24,128 bases of DNA from Symbiodinium natans (GCA_905221605.1 CAJNDS010001301.1:1-24128); one strand, 5' to 3'; counted from the stretch's first letter, positions 1 to 11,423 are shown. Notes: a model not told the origin generated them from the sequence alone. Made by a program: numbers and translations.

Positions 1-319
1 TTCGATATCTGACAAGAACCCTGATGAATTTACCAAGGCACAAGAGATTGGATACATAAAATGATTACGAGGAAGCTTTGGATATTGATCGGAGAAATTG
101 ATTGAACCTTAGGATATTCTTGGAGGATCGTGTCCGAGAAACCATTGAGGGATTATACGCCACGTAGAACTCCTTTGCAACGACGTCTTTCGAACCTCTG
201 CAAGGGCGAGTTACGAAGGGACAATTTGGTGCCATTTTTTCTATCGTCACGATGAGGAATTTCCTGTCCTCCGGGCTTTGGGGTAGAGGTATACTCTAGG
301 GATGCGAGGGGGTAGGGTT
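1..319. other. Left-edge sequence with no supported gene
   Basis: No complete gene is supported here. The + strand frame through position 60 gives short protein-like pieces: NDYEEALDIDRRN, then after a stop LNLRIFLEDRVRETIEGLYA, ending at a TAG at 165-167. This could be the remains of a decayed coding sequence, but it is too short and broken to assign. An open frame on the - strand (65-250, 61 codons) has no recognisable motif and overlaps these pieces. No promoter, RNA gene or repeat was recognised. Confidence 0.4.
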
Positions 320-665
320 TTCAATAGGCCTCTTCAGGCCTCTTCTGGGGGGGCCACTTAGGTTGCCGACTGCAACGGCGCGCGCGGTGGGACGGGGCCT
401 TGGTTTCGACGCTCCCGCTGTGGTTTCGTGCGAATTCCGTTCCGGTCTCTTGTGGCCTCTTCAGGCGCAAGTGGTTGGCCACGGGCCTTTTTGACCCCGA
501 GTTCCACACGCGTGCAAAGCCGAATCCCCCAGTGGTTGGCGTCTTTTTGACCCACAAGGGACTTCGGCCCCCCACGAACGTTTGTACTTTTTGTCCCCGG
601 GAGTGTCGGTGCTCTTCTGGCCTTCTTTGGCCTTTTCTGGCCCTCCTCATTGTTTGGGGTCTACG
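320..665. other. GC-rich segment with chance open frames on both strands
   Basis: This stretch is distinctly GC-rich and contains recurring GGCCTCTT and GGCC-type words near 328-350, 453-462 and 617-643. Open frames exist on both strands (400-699 on + from a TTG, no ATG; 321-650 on -). Low stop-codon frequency in GC-rich DNA explains them. The + frame ends in a hydrophobic run (SGLLWPFLALLIVWGL), but nothing else argues for a real protein. It may be a degenerate mobile-element or promoter-like region; the sequence does not decide. Confidence 0.4.
470..553 (+). repeat. Small imperfect direct repeat
   Basis: AGTGGTTGGC occurs at 470-479 and again at 531-540. Each is followed shortly by TTTTTGACCC (488-497 and 544-553). 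The copies are about 61 bp apart by their first word and 56 bp by their second, so one copy has a small indel. This looks like a local tandem duplication that has since diverged. It is unrelated in sequence to the 53-bp satellite downstream. Confidence 0.6.
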
Positions 666-668
666 CCG

Positions 669-741
669 GCATGATTATAGTATATTAAAAAAATTATAGA
701 AAATTGTAGTATATTAGAGTATATTATAGTACATTATAGTG
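669..741. repeat. AT-rich low-complexity tract
   Basis: The words TATAGTATATTA, GTAGTATATTAGAG, TATATTATAGTA and CATTATAGTG follow one another. They form a degenerate short tandem repeat of TATTA/TATAG elements in an otherwise GC-balanced to GC-rich flank. It separates the GC-rich segment on its left from the decayed coding sequence on its right. It could be an AT-rich spacer, a scaffold-attachment-like tract or a worn microsatellite. Confidence 0.65.
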
Positions 742-799
742 TTTCTTCTACAGTATGTGCTTGTATGTAAGGGGTCGTTTTAATAAGAAGGCTGGCTGG

Positions 800-815
800 C
801 CGAGCTCTTTTGGCT
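800..815 (+). other. Possible relict spliced-leader-like sequence
   Basis: CCGAGCTCTTTTGGCT resembles the 3' part of the conserved dinoflagellate spliced leader (CCGTAGCCATTTTGGCT...). About 14 of 17 aligned positions match, with one gap. It lies just upstream of the decayed coding sequence that starts near 810. Known biology: dinoflagellate mRNAs receive this leader by trans-splicing, and retroposed gene copies often keep a worn leader at their 5' end. The match is short and imperfect and could be chance. Confidence 0.25.
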
Positions 816-1470
816 TTGAAAGAGTCTGGCCTCGTCGAATTCCTGCCTTCACACAGTAGGGTCTCCAATGCGCATCCTTCAGTGGCATGGCTTTGTTTTC
901 ATAAGTGCGGTTTTAGGGCGCCTTGCTGGGCAGCCACCATCATCAACAGCACCCTCATTGAAGCTCAGCAGCTCTGGGACTTCGCCGGGTCCCCTTTCAT
1001 CGTGGAGCGCAGGGTCACTTTCCGAGCAGGGCTGCTGCTGGAGCCGGGGCTGAAGTGCGCTTCCACTCCGGAGCTGGCTTGAAACTTTCTGGCACTTCAG
1101 TGAGGGCAGCTGTTGAAGCTAGGCTACCAGGGCCTAGGGCAGCTGAGGAAATTCGACACGGGAAGCAGTTTGCAGTGTCAAGGAGATGCTGCTTTTCCTG
1201 TGCTTCTGACCCGGAACGACGAGCAGGTCGGATATTGGGAAGGCATTGAGCTCCTCGACTTTTCAGAAGCAACTTTGCAAAAACTGGCTTAAACGGGCCC
1301 CGAGAAGCTCATGACTTTTTGCAGAACCGGCTAGGTTCACTCCCCACATCTTGGACGGTTCTTTCTTCGAGGACTGCATCATTGAGTGGGCAGCTGTTGG
1401 CGTGCTGATTGCCAACCGTGCTCCAAGCTTCCTTCCCGGAACGATAGTCCAGCATCTGGGTTCTTGTTAA
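810..1470 (+). pseudogene. Decayed protein-coding sequence, unknown family
   Basis: Coherent protein-like stretches appear in one frame from about 810 to 1289, for example TLIEAQQLWDFAGSPFIVE near 951-1007 and LLTRNDEQVGYWEGIELL near 1200-1256. Codons mostly end in C or G. In-frame stops fall at 1080-1082, 1101-1103 and 1290-1292, and a last stop at 1332-1334. From about 1315 the protein-like reading continues in another frame (RFTPHILDGSFFEDCIIEWA) up to a TAA at 1468-1470. This pattern of stops plus a frame change fits an old gene copy that no longer encodes a protein. Introns interrupting a real gene are an alternative, but I see no convincing GT...AG pairs that repair the frame. The family is not recognised. 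No ATG start is evident; the frame opens at a TTG. Together with the leader-like stretch just upstream, a retroposed copy is possible. Confidence 0.4.
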
Positions 1471-1566
1471 GGGATTTAATGTAAGCTGCCATAGCAGGGA
1501 TCTATAGTAAATAATATTGTTTCTTTATCATGACAACTTAAAGTGAATTTCGTAACAAGAACCCAG

Positions 1567-1705
1567 GCATTCTTCATCCTATGCCATGTACACTCCTGGC
1601 CCGTTGGTGACGCCCCTCACCCTCAACGGAGTCGTGATCAAGAACAACCAAGGTCTGGAGATCGGGAAGGCAGATGATGCGAAGATAGTCATCCAGAATT
1701 CTTGA
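1567..1705 (+). pseudogene. Coding-like terminal exon or gene fragment beside the satellite
   Basis: This frame reads cleanly to a TGA at 1703-1705 and includes the peptide VVIKNNQGLEIGKADDAKI. Codons are mainly C/G-ending, unlike the surrounding AT-richer DNA at 1470-1560. A possible 3' splice site (ACCCAG, 1561-1566) precedes it, and a good-looking donor, GTAAGC, occurs at 1481, which would give an 86-bp intron. However, the frame upstream of that donor is closed, so a working gene is not shown. The first ATG in frame is at 1586, which would encode only 39 residues. No domain was recognised. Only 32 bp separate the stop from the first satellite unit, so the 3' part of the locus may have been displaced by the array. 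It may be the last exon of the same dead gene as 810-1470. Confidence 0.35.
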
Positions 1706-1737
1706 CTCCGGTTGCTCTGGCCGTGCAAGCTTCGTTT

Positions 1738-2308
1738 GACCAAGACACCGGCAACAAATCGTACATCTTAGGGCTGGGGCACCACTTCGAGACCAAGACA
1801 CCGGCAACAAATCGTGCATTCTAGTGCTGGGGCACCACTTCGAGACTAAGACACCTGCAACAAATCGTACATCTTAGTGCTGGGGCACCACTTCGAGACT
1901 AAGACACCTGCAACAAATCGTACATCTTACTGCTGGGGCGCCAATTGACCAAGACACCGGCAACAAATCGTACATCTTAGTGCTGGGGCACCACTTCGAG
2001 ACTAAGACACCTGCAACAAATCGTACATCTTACTGCTGGGGCGCCAATTGACCAAGACACCGGCAACAAATCGTACATCTTAGTGCTGGGGCACCACTTC
2101 GAGACTAAGACACCTGCAACAAATCGTACATCTTACTGCTGGGGCGCCAATTGACCAAGACACCGGCAACAAATCGTACATCTTAGGGCTGGGGCACCAC
2201 TTCGAGACCAAGACACCGGCAACAAATCGTACATCTTAGTGCTGGGGCACCACTTCGAGACTAAGACACCTGCAACAAATCGTACATCTTACTGCTGGGG
2301 CGCCAATT
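1738..2308 (+). repeat. Array entry zone with alternating 53-bp and 50-bp units
   Basis: At the left edge the satellite begins sharply at GACCAAG with a full-length unit. A standard unit alternates with a variant that has GACTAAG, ACCTGC, TTACTGC and GGCGCCAATT and is 3 bp shorter. The 103-bp dimer is seen from 1947 to 2050 and from 2050 to 2153, then a 156-bp step (dimer plus one unit) to 2309. The zone is locally very homogeneous, unlike the more diverged units further in, which suggests a recent local expansion. A shortened version occurs at 10929-11188. Confidence 0.85.
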
Positions 2309-2544
2309 GACCAAGACACCGGCAATAAATCGTACATCTTAATGCTGGGGCACCACTTCGAGACCAAGACACCGGCAACAAACGGCACATCTTGGTGCGG
2401 GGGCACCACTTCCAAGACACCGGCAACAAATCGTACATCTTACTGCTGGGGCACCACTTCGAGACCAAGACACCGGCAACAAATCCTACATCTAAATGCT
2501 AAACATCACTTCGAGACCAAGACACCGGAAACAAATCCCACATC

Positions 2545-5500
2545 TTAGTGCTGGGGCACCACTTCGAGACCAAGATACCGGCAACACATCGTACATCTTA
2601 GTGCTGGGGCACCACTTCGAGACCAAGACACCGGCAACAAAACATACATCTTAGTGCTGGGGCACCACTTCGAAGACACCGGCAACAAAACGTACATCTT
2701 GGTGCTGGGCCACCACTTCGAGACCAAGACACCGGCAACAAAACGTACATCTTGGTGCTGGGCCACCACTTCGAGACCAAGACACCGGCAACAAATCGTG
2801 CATTCTAGTGCTGGGGCACCACTTCGAGACCAAGACACCGATAACAAATCGTGCATTGCTGGGGCACCACTTCGAGACCAAGACACCGGCAACAAATCGT
2901 ATATCTGAATGCTGGGGCACCACTTCGAGACAAAGACACCCAAATTAAGTCATCTTAATGCTGGAGCATCGCTCCGAGACTAAGACACCGGCAACAAATC
3001 GTACATTTTAGTGCTGGGGTATCACTTCGAGACCAAGATACCGGCAACAAATCGTACATCTTTGTGCTGGGGCACCACTTCGAGACCAAGACACCGGCAA
3101 CAAATCGTGCATCTTCGTTCTGGGGCACCACTTCGAGACCAAGACACCGGCAACAAAACGTATATCTTAGTGCTGGGGCACCACTTCGAGACCAAGACAC
3201 CGGCAACACATCGTACATCTTAGTGCTGGGGCACCACTTCGAGACCAAGACACCGACAACAAATCGTACATCTCAGTGCTGGGGCACCACTTCGAGACCA
3301 AGACACGGCAACAAATCGTACATCTTCGTGCTGGGGTACCACTTCAAAACCAAGACACCGGCAACAGATCGTACATCTTCGTGCGGGGGCACCACTTGCC
3401 AGACACCGGCAACAAATCGTACATCTCAGTGCTGGGGCACCACTTCGAGACAAAGACACCGAAAACAAATCATACATCTGAATGCTGGGGCATCGATCCG
3501 AGACCAAGACACGGGCAACAAATCATATATCTTAGTGCTGGGGCACCACTTCGAGACCAAGACACCGGCAACAGACCAAGACACCGGCAACAAATCGTAC
3601 ATCTTCTACTGGTGCAGCACTTGACCATGACACCGGCAACAAATCGTACATCTTAGTGCTGGGGCACCACTTCGAAACAAAGACACCGGCAACAAATCGT
3701 ACATCTCAGTGCTGGGGTACCACTTCAAGACCAAGACACCGGCAACAAACCGTACATCTTAGTGCGAGGGCACCACTTCCAAGACACCGGCAACAAATCG
3801 TACATCTCAGTGCTGGGGCACCACTTCGAGACCAAGACACCGGCAACAAATCATACATCTTCGTGCTGGGGTACCACTTCGACACCAAGAAACCGGCAAC
3901 AAATCGTACATCTTTGTGCTGGGGCACCACTTCGAGACCAAGACACCGGCAACAAATCGTGCATCTTCGTGCTGGGCACCACTTCGAAACCAAGACACCA
4001 GCAACAAATCGTACATCTTAGTGCTGGGGCACCGCTTCGAGACCAAGACACCAGCAACAAATACTTCATCTTAGTACTGGGACACCACTTCGAAGACACC
4101 GGCAACAAAACGTACATCTTAGTGCTGGGCCACGACTTCGAGACCAAGATACCATCAACAAATCGTACATCTTTGTGTTAAGGCACCACTTCGAGACCAA
4201 GACACCGGCAACAAATTGTACATCTTAGTGCTGGGGCACCACTTCGAGACCAAGAAACCGGCAACAAATCGTACATTTTAGTGCTGGAGCACCACTTCGA
4301 GACCAAGACACCGGCAACAAATCGTAGATCTTAGTGCTGGGGCACCACTTCGAGACCAAGACACCGGCAACAAATCGTACATCTTAAAGCTGGGGCACCA
4401 CTTCGAGACCAAGACACCGGCAACAAATCGTACATCTCAGTGCTGGGGCACCACTTCGAGACCAAGACACCGGCAACAAATCGTACATGTTTGTGTTGGG
4501 GCACCACTTCGAGACCAAGACACCGGCAACAATTCGTAAATCTTAGTGCTGGGGCACCACTTCGAGACCAAGACACCAGCAACAAATCGTACATCTTAGT
4601 GCTGGGGCACCACTTCGAGGCCAAGACACCGGCAATAAATGTACCACTTCGAAACCAAGTCACCGGAAACAAATCGCACATCTTAGTGCTGGGGCACCAC
4701 TTCGAGACCAAGACACTGGCAACAAATTATACATCTTAGTGCTGGGGCACCACTTCGAGACCAAGACAGGCAACAAATCGTACATCTTAGAGCTGGGGCA
4801 CCACTTCGAGATTAAGATATTGGCAACGTAATCGTATATCTTCGTGTTGGGGTACCACTTCAAGACCAAGACACCGGCAAGAAATCGTACATCTTAGTGC
4901 TGGGGCACCACTTCGAGACCGAGACACCGGCAACAAATCGTACATCTTAGTGCTGGGGCGCCACTTCGAGACCAAGACACCTGCAACAAATCGTATATCT
5001 TACTGCTGGGGCACCACTTCGAGACCAAGACACCGGCAACAAATCGTACATGAAAGTGCTGGGCACCACTTCGAGACCAAGACACCGGCAACGCATCGTA
5101 CATCTTAGTGCTGGGGCACCACTTCGAGACCAAGACACCGGCAACAAATAGTACATCTTAGTGCTGGGGCACCACTTCGAGACCAAGACAACCGCAACAC
5201 ATCGTTCATCTCAGTGCTGGGGCACCACTTCAAGACCAAGACACCGGCAACAAATCGGCAATAAATCGTATATCTTAATGCTGGGGCACCACTTCGAGAC
5301 CAAGACACCGGCAACAAACCGTACATCTTAGTGCGGGGGCACCACTTCCAAGACACCGTCAACAAATCGTACATCTCAGTGCTGGGGCACCACTTCGAGA
5401 CAAAAACACCGAAAAAATCATACATCCTAATTCTGGGGCATCGCTCCGAGACTAAGACACCGGCAACAAATCGTACATCTTAGTGCTGGGGCACCACTTC

Positions 5501-5866
5501 GAGACCAAGACACCGGCAACAGACCAAGATACCGGCAACAAATCGCACATGTTCGTGTTGTGCCACCACCGTGAGACCAAGACACCATCAACAAATCGTA
5601 CATCTTAGTGTTGGGGCACCACTTCGAGACCAAGACACCGACAACAAATCGTACACCTTAATGCTGGGGCACCACTTCGGGACCAAGACAACGGCAATAA
5701 ATCGTACATCTTTGTGCTAGGGCACTTCGAGACCAAGACACCACCAACAAATAGTACATCTTAGTGCTGGGGCACCACTTCGAGACCAAGACACCGGCAA
5801 CAAATCATACATCTTAGTGCTGGGGCACCACTTCGAGACCAAGACACCGGCAACAAATCATACATC
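2545..5866 (+). repeat. Sub-block A, copy 1
   Basis: This is the first of four related sub-blocks. Landmark units are ACACCCAAATTAAGTCATC near 2937, a TCTACTGGTGCAGCACTTG unit near 3604, GTGCCACCACCGTGAG near 5560 and TGCTAGGGCACTTCGAG at 5715. The offset to copy 2 grows from 3322 at the start to 3602 near 3220, about 3635 near 4900-5130 and 3616 near 5560-5715. The boundary on the left is where homology with 5867 begins. Confidence 0.8.
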
Positions 5867-8800
5867 TTAGTGCTGGGGCACCACTTCGAGACCAAGACAC
5901 CGGCAACACATCGTACATCTCAGTGCTGGGGCACCACTTCGAGACCAAGACACCGGCAACGCATCGTACATCTTAGTGTTGGGGCACCACTTCGAAGACA
6001 TCGGCAACAAAACGTACATCTTGGTGCTGGGCCACCACTTCGAGACCAAGACACCGGCAACAAAACGTACATCTTGGTGCTGGGCCACCACTTCGAGACC
6101 AAGACACCAGCAACAAATCGTGCATTCTAGTGCTGGGGCACCACTTCGAGACCAAGACACCGATAACAAATCGTGCATTGCTGGGGCACCACTTCGAGAC
6201 CAAGACACCGGCAACAAATCGTATATCTGAATGCTGGGGCACCACTTCGAGACAAAGACACCCAAATTAAGTCATCTTAATGCTGGGGCATCGCTCCGAG
6301 ACTAAGACACCGGCAACAAATCGTACATTTTAGTGCTGGGGCACCACTTCGAAACAAAGACACCGGCAACAAATCGTACATCTCAGTGCTGGGGTACCAC
6401 TTCAAGACCAAGACACCGGCAACAAACCGTACATCTTAGTGCGAGGGCACCACTTCCAAGACACCGGCAACAAATCGTACATCTCAGTGCTGGGGCACCA
6501 CTTCGAGACAAAGACACCGGCAATCGAGACCAAGACACCGGCAACAAATCGTACATCTTAGTGCGGGGGCACCACTTCGAGACCAAGACACCATCAACAA
6601 ATCGTACATCTCAGTGCTGGGGCACCACTTCGAGACCAAGACACCAGCAACAAATCGTACATCTTTGTGCTGGGGCACCACTTCGAGACCAAGACACCGG
6701 CAACAAAACGTACATCTTAGTGCTGGGGCACCACTTCGAGACCAAGACGCCATCAACAAATCGTACATATTGTGCTGGGGCACCACTTCGAGACCAAGAC
6801 ACCGGCAACACATCGTACATCTTAGTGCTGGGGCACCACTTCGAGACCAAGACACTGGCAACAAGTCGTACATCTCAGTGCTGGGGCACCACTTCGAGAC
6901 CAAGACACGGCAACAAATCGTACATCTTCGTGCTGGGGTACCACTTCAAAACCAAGACACCGGCAACAGATCGTACATCTTCGTGCGGGGGCACCACTTG
7001 CCAGACACCGGCAACGAATCGTACATCTCAGTGCTGGGGCACCACTTCGAGACAAAGACACCGAAAACAAATCATACATCTGAATGCTGGGGCATCGATC
7101 CGAGACCAAGACACAAGCAACAAATCATATATCTTAGTGCTGGGGCACCACTTCGAGACCAAGACACCGGCAACAGACCAAGACACCGGCAACAAATCGT
7201 ACATCTTCTACTGGTGCAGCACTTGACCATGACACCGGCAACAAATCGTACATCTTAGTGCTGGGGCACCACTTCGAAACAAAGTTACCGGCAACAAATC
7301 GTACATCTCAGTGCTGGGGTACCACTTCAAGACCAAGACACCGGCAACAAATCGTAGATCTTAGTGCTGGGGCACCACTTCGAGACCAAGACACCGGCAA
7401 CAAGTCGTACATCTTAGTGCTGGGGCAGGCACCATTTCGAGACCAAGACACCGGCAACAAATCGTACATCTTAAAGCTGGGGCACCACTTCGAGACCAAG
7501 ACACCGGCAACAAATCGTACATCTCAGTGCTGGGGCACCACTTCGAGACCAAGACACCGGCAACAAATCGTACATGTTTGTGTTGGGGCACCACTTCGAA
7601 ACCAAGACACCAGCAACAAATCGTACATCTTAGTGCTGGGGCACCGCTTCGAGACCAAGACACCAGCAACAAATACTTCATCTTAGTACTGGGACACCAC
7701 TTCGAAGACACCGGCAACAAAACGTACATCTTAGTGCTGGGCCACGACTTCGAGACCAAGATACCATCAACAAATCGTACATCTTTGTGTTAAGGCACCA
7801 CTTCGAGACCAAGACACCGGCAACAAATTGTACATCTTAGTGCTGGGGCACCACTTCGAGACCAAGAAACCGGCAACAAATCGTACATTTTAGTGCTGGA
7901 GCACCACTTCGAGACCAAGACACCGGCAACAAATCGTAGATCTTAGTGCTGGGGCACCACTTCGAGACCAAGACACCGGCAACAAGTCGTACATCTTAGT
8001 GCTGGGGCACCACTTCGAGACCAAGACACCGGCAACAAATCGTACATCTTAGTGCTGGGGCACCACTTCGAGACCAAGACACCGGCAACAAATCGTACAT
8101 CTCAGTGCTGGGGCACCACTTCGAGACCAAGACACCGGCAACAAATCGTACATGTTTGTGCTGGGGCACCACTTCGAGACCAAGACACCGGCAACAAATC
8201 GTGCATCCTCGTGCGGAGCACAACTTCGAGACCAAGACACCGGCAACAAATCGTACATCTTAGGCCTGGGGCACCACTTCGAGACCAAGATACCGGCAAC
8301 AGACCAAGACACATGCAACAAATCGTACATCTTCGTGCTGTACCACTTCGAGACCAAGACACCGGCAACAAATCGTGCATATTAGTGCTGGGGCACCACT
8401 TCGAGACCAAGTCACCGGCAACAAATCGTACATCTTAGTACTGGGGCACCAATTGACTAAGACACCAGCAACAAATCGTACATTCTGGGGCACCGCTTGA
8501 CCAAGACACCGGCAAGAAATCGTACATCTTAGTGCTGGGGCACCACTTCGAGACCAAGACACCGGCAACAAATCGTACATCTTAGTGCTGGGGCGCCACT
8601 TCGAGACCAAGACACCTGCAACAAATCGTATATCTTACTGCTGGGGCACCACTTCGAGACCAAGACACCGGCAACAAATCGTACATGTATGTGCTGGGCA
8701 CCACTTCGAGACCAAGACACCGGCAACGCATCGTACATCTTAGTGCTGGGGCACCACTTCGAGACCAAGACACTGGCAACAAATAGTACATCTTAGTGCT

Positions 8801-9375
8801 GGGGCACCACTTCGAGACCAAGACAACGGCAACACATCGTACATCTCAGTGCTGGGGCACCACTTCGAGACCAAGACACCGGCAGCAAATCGGCAATAAA
8901 TCGTATATCTTAATGCTGGGGCACCACTTCGAGACCAAGACACCGGCAACAAACCGTACATCTTAGTGCGGGGGCACCACTTCCAAGACACCGTCAACAA
9001 ATCGTACATCTCAGTGCTGGGGCACCACTTCGAGACAAAAACACCGAAAAAATCATACATCTTAATTCTGGGGCATCGCTCCGAGACCAAGACACCGGCA
9101 ACAAATCGTACATCTTAGTGCTGGGGCACCACTTCGAGACCAAGACACCGGCAACAAAACGCACATGTTCGTGCTGTGCCACCACCGTGAGACCAAGACA
9201 CCATCAACAAATCGTACATCTTAGTGTTGGGGCACCACTTCGAGACCAAGACACCGACAACAAACCGTACACCTTAATGCTGGGGCACCACTTCGAGACC
9301 AAGACAACGGCAATAAATCGTACATCTTTGTGCTAGGGCACTTCGAGACCAAGACACCATCAACAAATCGTACAT
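5867..9375 (+). repeat. Sub-block A, copy 2
   Basis: It repeats the landmark order of the preceding sub-block: ACACCCAAATTAAG near 6259, TCTACTGGTGCAGCACTTG near 7208, GTGCCACCACCGTGAG near 9176 and TGCTAGGGCACTTCGAG at 9331. Compared with copy 1 it has an extra stretch at about 6520-6830 and a distinctive GGGGCAGGCACCATTTCG unit at about 7423-7440. The right boundary is approximate; similarity to copy 1 extends to at least 9356. Confidence 0.8.
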
Positions 9376-9869
9376 CTTAGTGCTGGGGCACCACTTCGAG
9401 ACCAAGACACCGGCAACAAATCGTACATCTAAATGCTGGGGCACCACTTCGAGACCAAGACACCGGCAACAAATCGTACATGTTTGTGCTGGGCACCACT
9501 TCGAGACCAAGACACCGGCAACGCATCGTACATCTTAGTGTTGGGGCACCACTTCGAGACCAAGACACCGGCAACACATCGACATGGGCCACCACGTCGA
9601 GACTAAGACACCATCAACAAATCGTACATCTAAGACACCATCAACAAATCGTACATCTTAGTGCTGGGGCACCACTTCGAGACCAAGACACCGGCAACAA
9701 AACATACATCTTAGTGCTGGGGCACCACTTCGAGACCAAGACACCTGCAACAAATTGTACATCTTAGTGCTGGGGCACCACTTCGAGACCAAGACACCGG
9801 CGACAAATCGTAAATCTTAGTGCTGGGACACCACTTCGAGACCAAGACACCGGCAACAAATCGTACATC

Positions 9870-10906
9870 CTAGTGCTGGGCACCACTTCGAGACCAAGAC
9901 ACCGGCAACAGACCAAGACACCGGCAACATATCGCACATCTTCATGCTGGGGTACCACTTCGAGACCAGGACACCGGCAACAAAATGTACATCTTAGTGC
10001 TGGGGCACTTCGAGACCAAGACACCATCAATAAATCGTACATCTTTGTGCTGGGGCACCACTTCGAGACCAAGACACAGGCAACAAAACGTACATCTTAG
10101 TGCTGGGGCACCACTTCGAGACCAAGACGGGCACCACTTCGAGACCAAGACACTGGCAACGCATCGTACATCTTAGTGCAAGGGCTCCACTTCGAGACCA
10201 AGACACCGGCAACAAATCGTACATCTCAGTGCTGGGGCACCACTTCGAGACCAAGACACCGGCAACAAATCGTACATCTTCGTGCTGGGGTACCACTTCA
10301 AAACCAAGACACCGGCAACAGATCTTTCATCTTCGTGCGGGGGCACCACTTCCAAGACACCGGCAACGAATCGTACATCTCAGTGCTGGGGACAAAGACA
10401 CCGAAAACAAATCATACATCTTCATGCCGGGGCATCGCTCCGAGACCAAGACACAGGCAACAAATCGTATATCTTCGTGCTGGGGCACCACTTCGAGACC
10501 AAGACACCGGCAACAGACCAAGACACCGGCAACAAATCGTACATCTTCGTGCTGGGGCAGCACTTGACCATGACACCGGCAACAAATCGTACATCTTAGT
10601 GCTGGGGCACCACTTCGAAACAAAGACACCGGCAACAAATCGCACATCTCAGTGCTGGGGTACCACTTCAAGACCAAGATACCGGCAACAAACCGTACAT
10701 CTTTGTGCGGGGGCACCACTTCCAAGACACCGGCAACAAATCGTACATCTCAGTGCTGGGGCACCACTTCGAGACAAAAACACATAAAAAAACAATATAT
10801 ATATATATATATCTTAATGCTGGGGCATAGCTCCGAGACCAAGACGTTCATTTCAGTGCTGGGGCTCCACTTCGAGACCAAGACACCTGCAACAAATCGT
10901 ACATCT
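9870..10906 (+). repeat. Terminal block B, copy 1
   Basis: This block is marked by a 19-bp unit (GACCAAGACACCGGCAACA followed at once by another GACC) near 9894-9912, and a 23-bp unit with GACCAAGACGGGCACC near 10122-10145. It also has a GGGGCAGCACTTGACCATG unit near 10555, an AT microsatellite at 10795-10812 and an AAGACGTTCAT unit near 10841. The same order of landmarks recurs three more times to the right. Confidence 0.8.
10795..10812. repeat. (AT)9 microsatellite inside a satellite unit
   Basis: Eighteen bases of pure AT interrupt a unit after ACACATAAAAAAACA and before CTTAATGCTGG. It is found in the same place in the block B copies and is the longest simple repeat in the array. Confidence 0.9.
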
Positions 10907-11423
10907 TAGGGCTGGGGCACCACTTCGAGACCAAGACACCGGCAACAAATCGTACATCTTAGTGCTGGGGCACCACTTCGAGACTAAGACACCTGCAACA
11001 AATCGTACATCTTACTGCTGGGGCGCCAATTGACCAAGACACCGGCAACAAATCGTACATCTTAGGGCTGGGGCACCACTTCGAGACCAAGACACCGGCA
11101 ACAAATCGTACATCTTAGTGCTGGGGCACCACTTCGAGACTAAGACACCTGCAACAAATCGTACATCTTACTGCTGGGGCGCCAATTGACCAAGACACCG
11201 GCAATAAATCGTACATCTTAATGCTGGGGCACCACTTCGAGACCAAGACACCGGCAACAAACGGCACATCTTGGTGCGGGGGCACCACTTCCAAGACACC
11301 GGCAACAAATCGTACATCTCAGTACTGGGGCACCACTTCGAGACCAAGACACCGGCAACAAATCCTACATCTAAATGCTAAACATCACTTCGAGACCAAG
11401 ACACCGGAAACAAATCCCACATC

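Larger units (their letters stand above)
2050..10906 (+). repeat. Higher-order repeat, large block copy 1 (about 8.9 kb)
   Basis: This block recurs from 10929 with the same order of variant units. The offset is +8879 at 2050-4390, +8936 at about 4440-5425, +8926 near 5970-6245, +8772 near 6611-7258 and +8763 from about 7996 to 10645. It ends after the AAGACGTTCAT unit at about 10841-10851. The changes in offset come from small internal gains and losses of whole or partial units. Contents in order are entry dimers, two 3.3-3.6 kb sub-blocks (from 2545 and 5867) and a terminal block (from about 9870). Confidence 0.9.

Noticed and set aside
321-650. 109-codon open frame on the - strand
   Set aside because: It lies in GC-rich DNA where stops are rare, overlaps another open frame on the + strand, has low-complexity basic composition and no recognisable motif.
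400-699. 99-codon open frame on the + strand with a hydrophobic end
   Set aside because: It has no ATG, sits in GC-rich DNA and runs out into the AT-rich tract; the hydrophobic run alone is not evidence of a membrane protein.
1481-1566. 86-bp intron (GTAAGC donor, ACCCAG acceptor)
   Set aside because: The splice words fit, but the frame before the donor is closed by stops in all readings I followed, so joining does not give a continuous protein.
1574-1819. 81-codon open frame on the - strand across the array junction
   Set aside because: It begins in satellite sequence and runs antisense through the coding-like + strand exon; it is explained by the repeat's open antisense frame.
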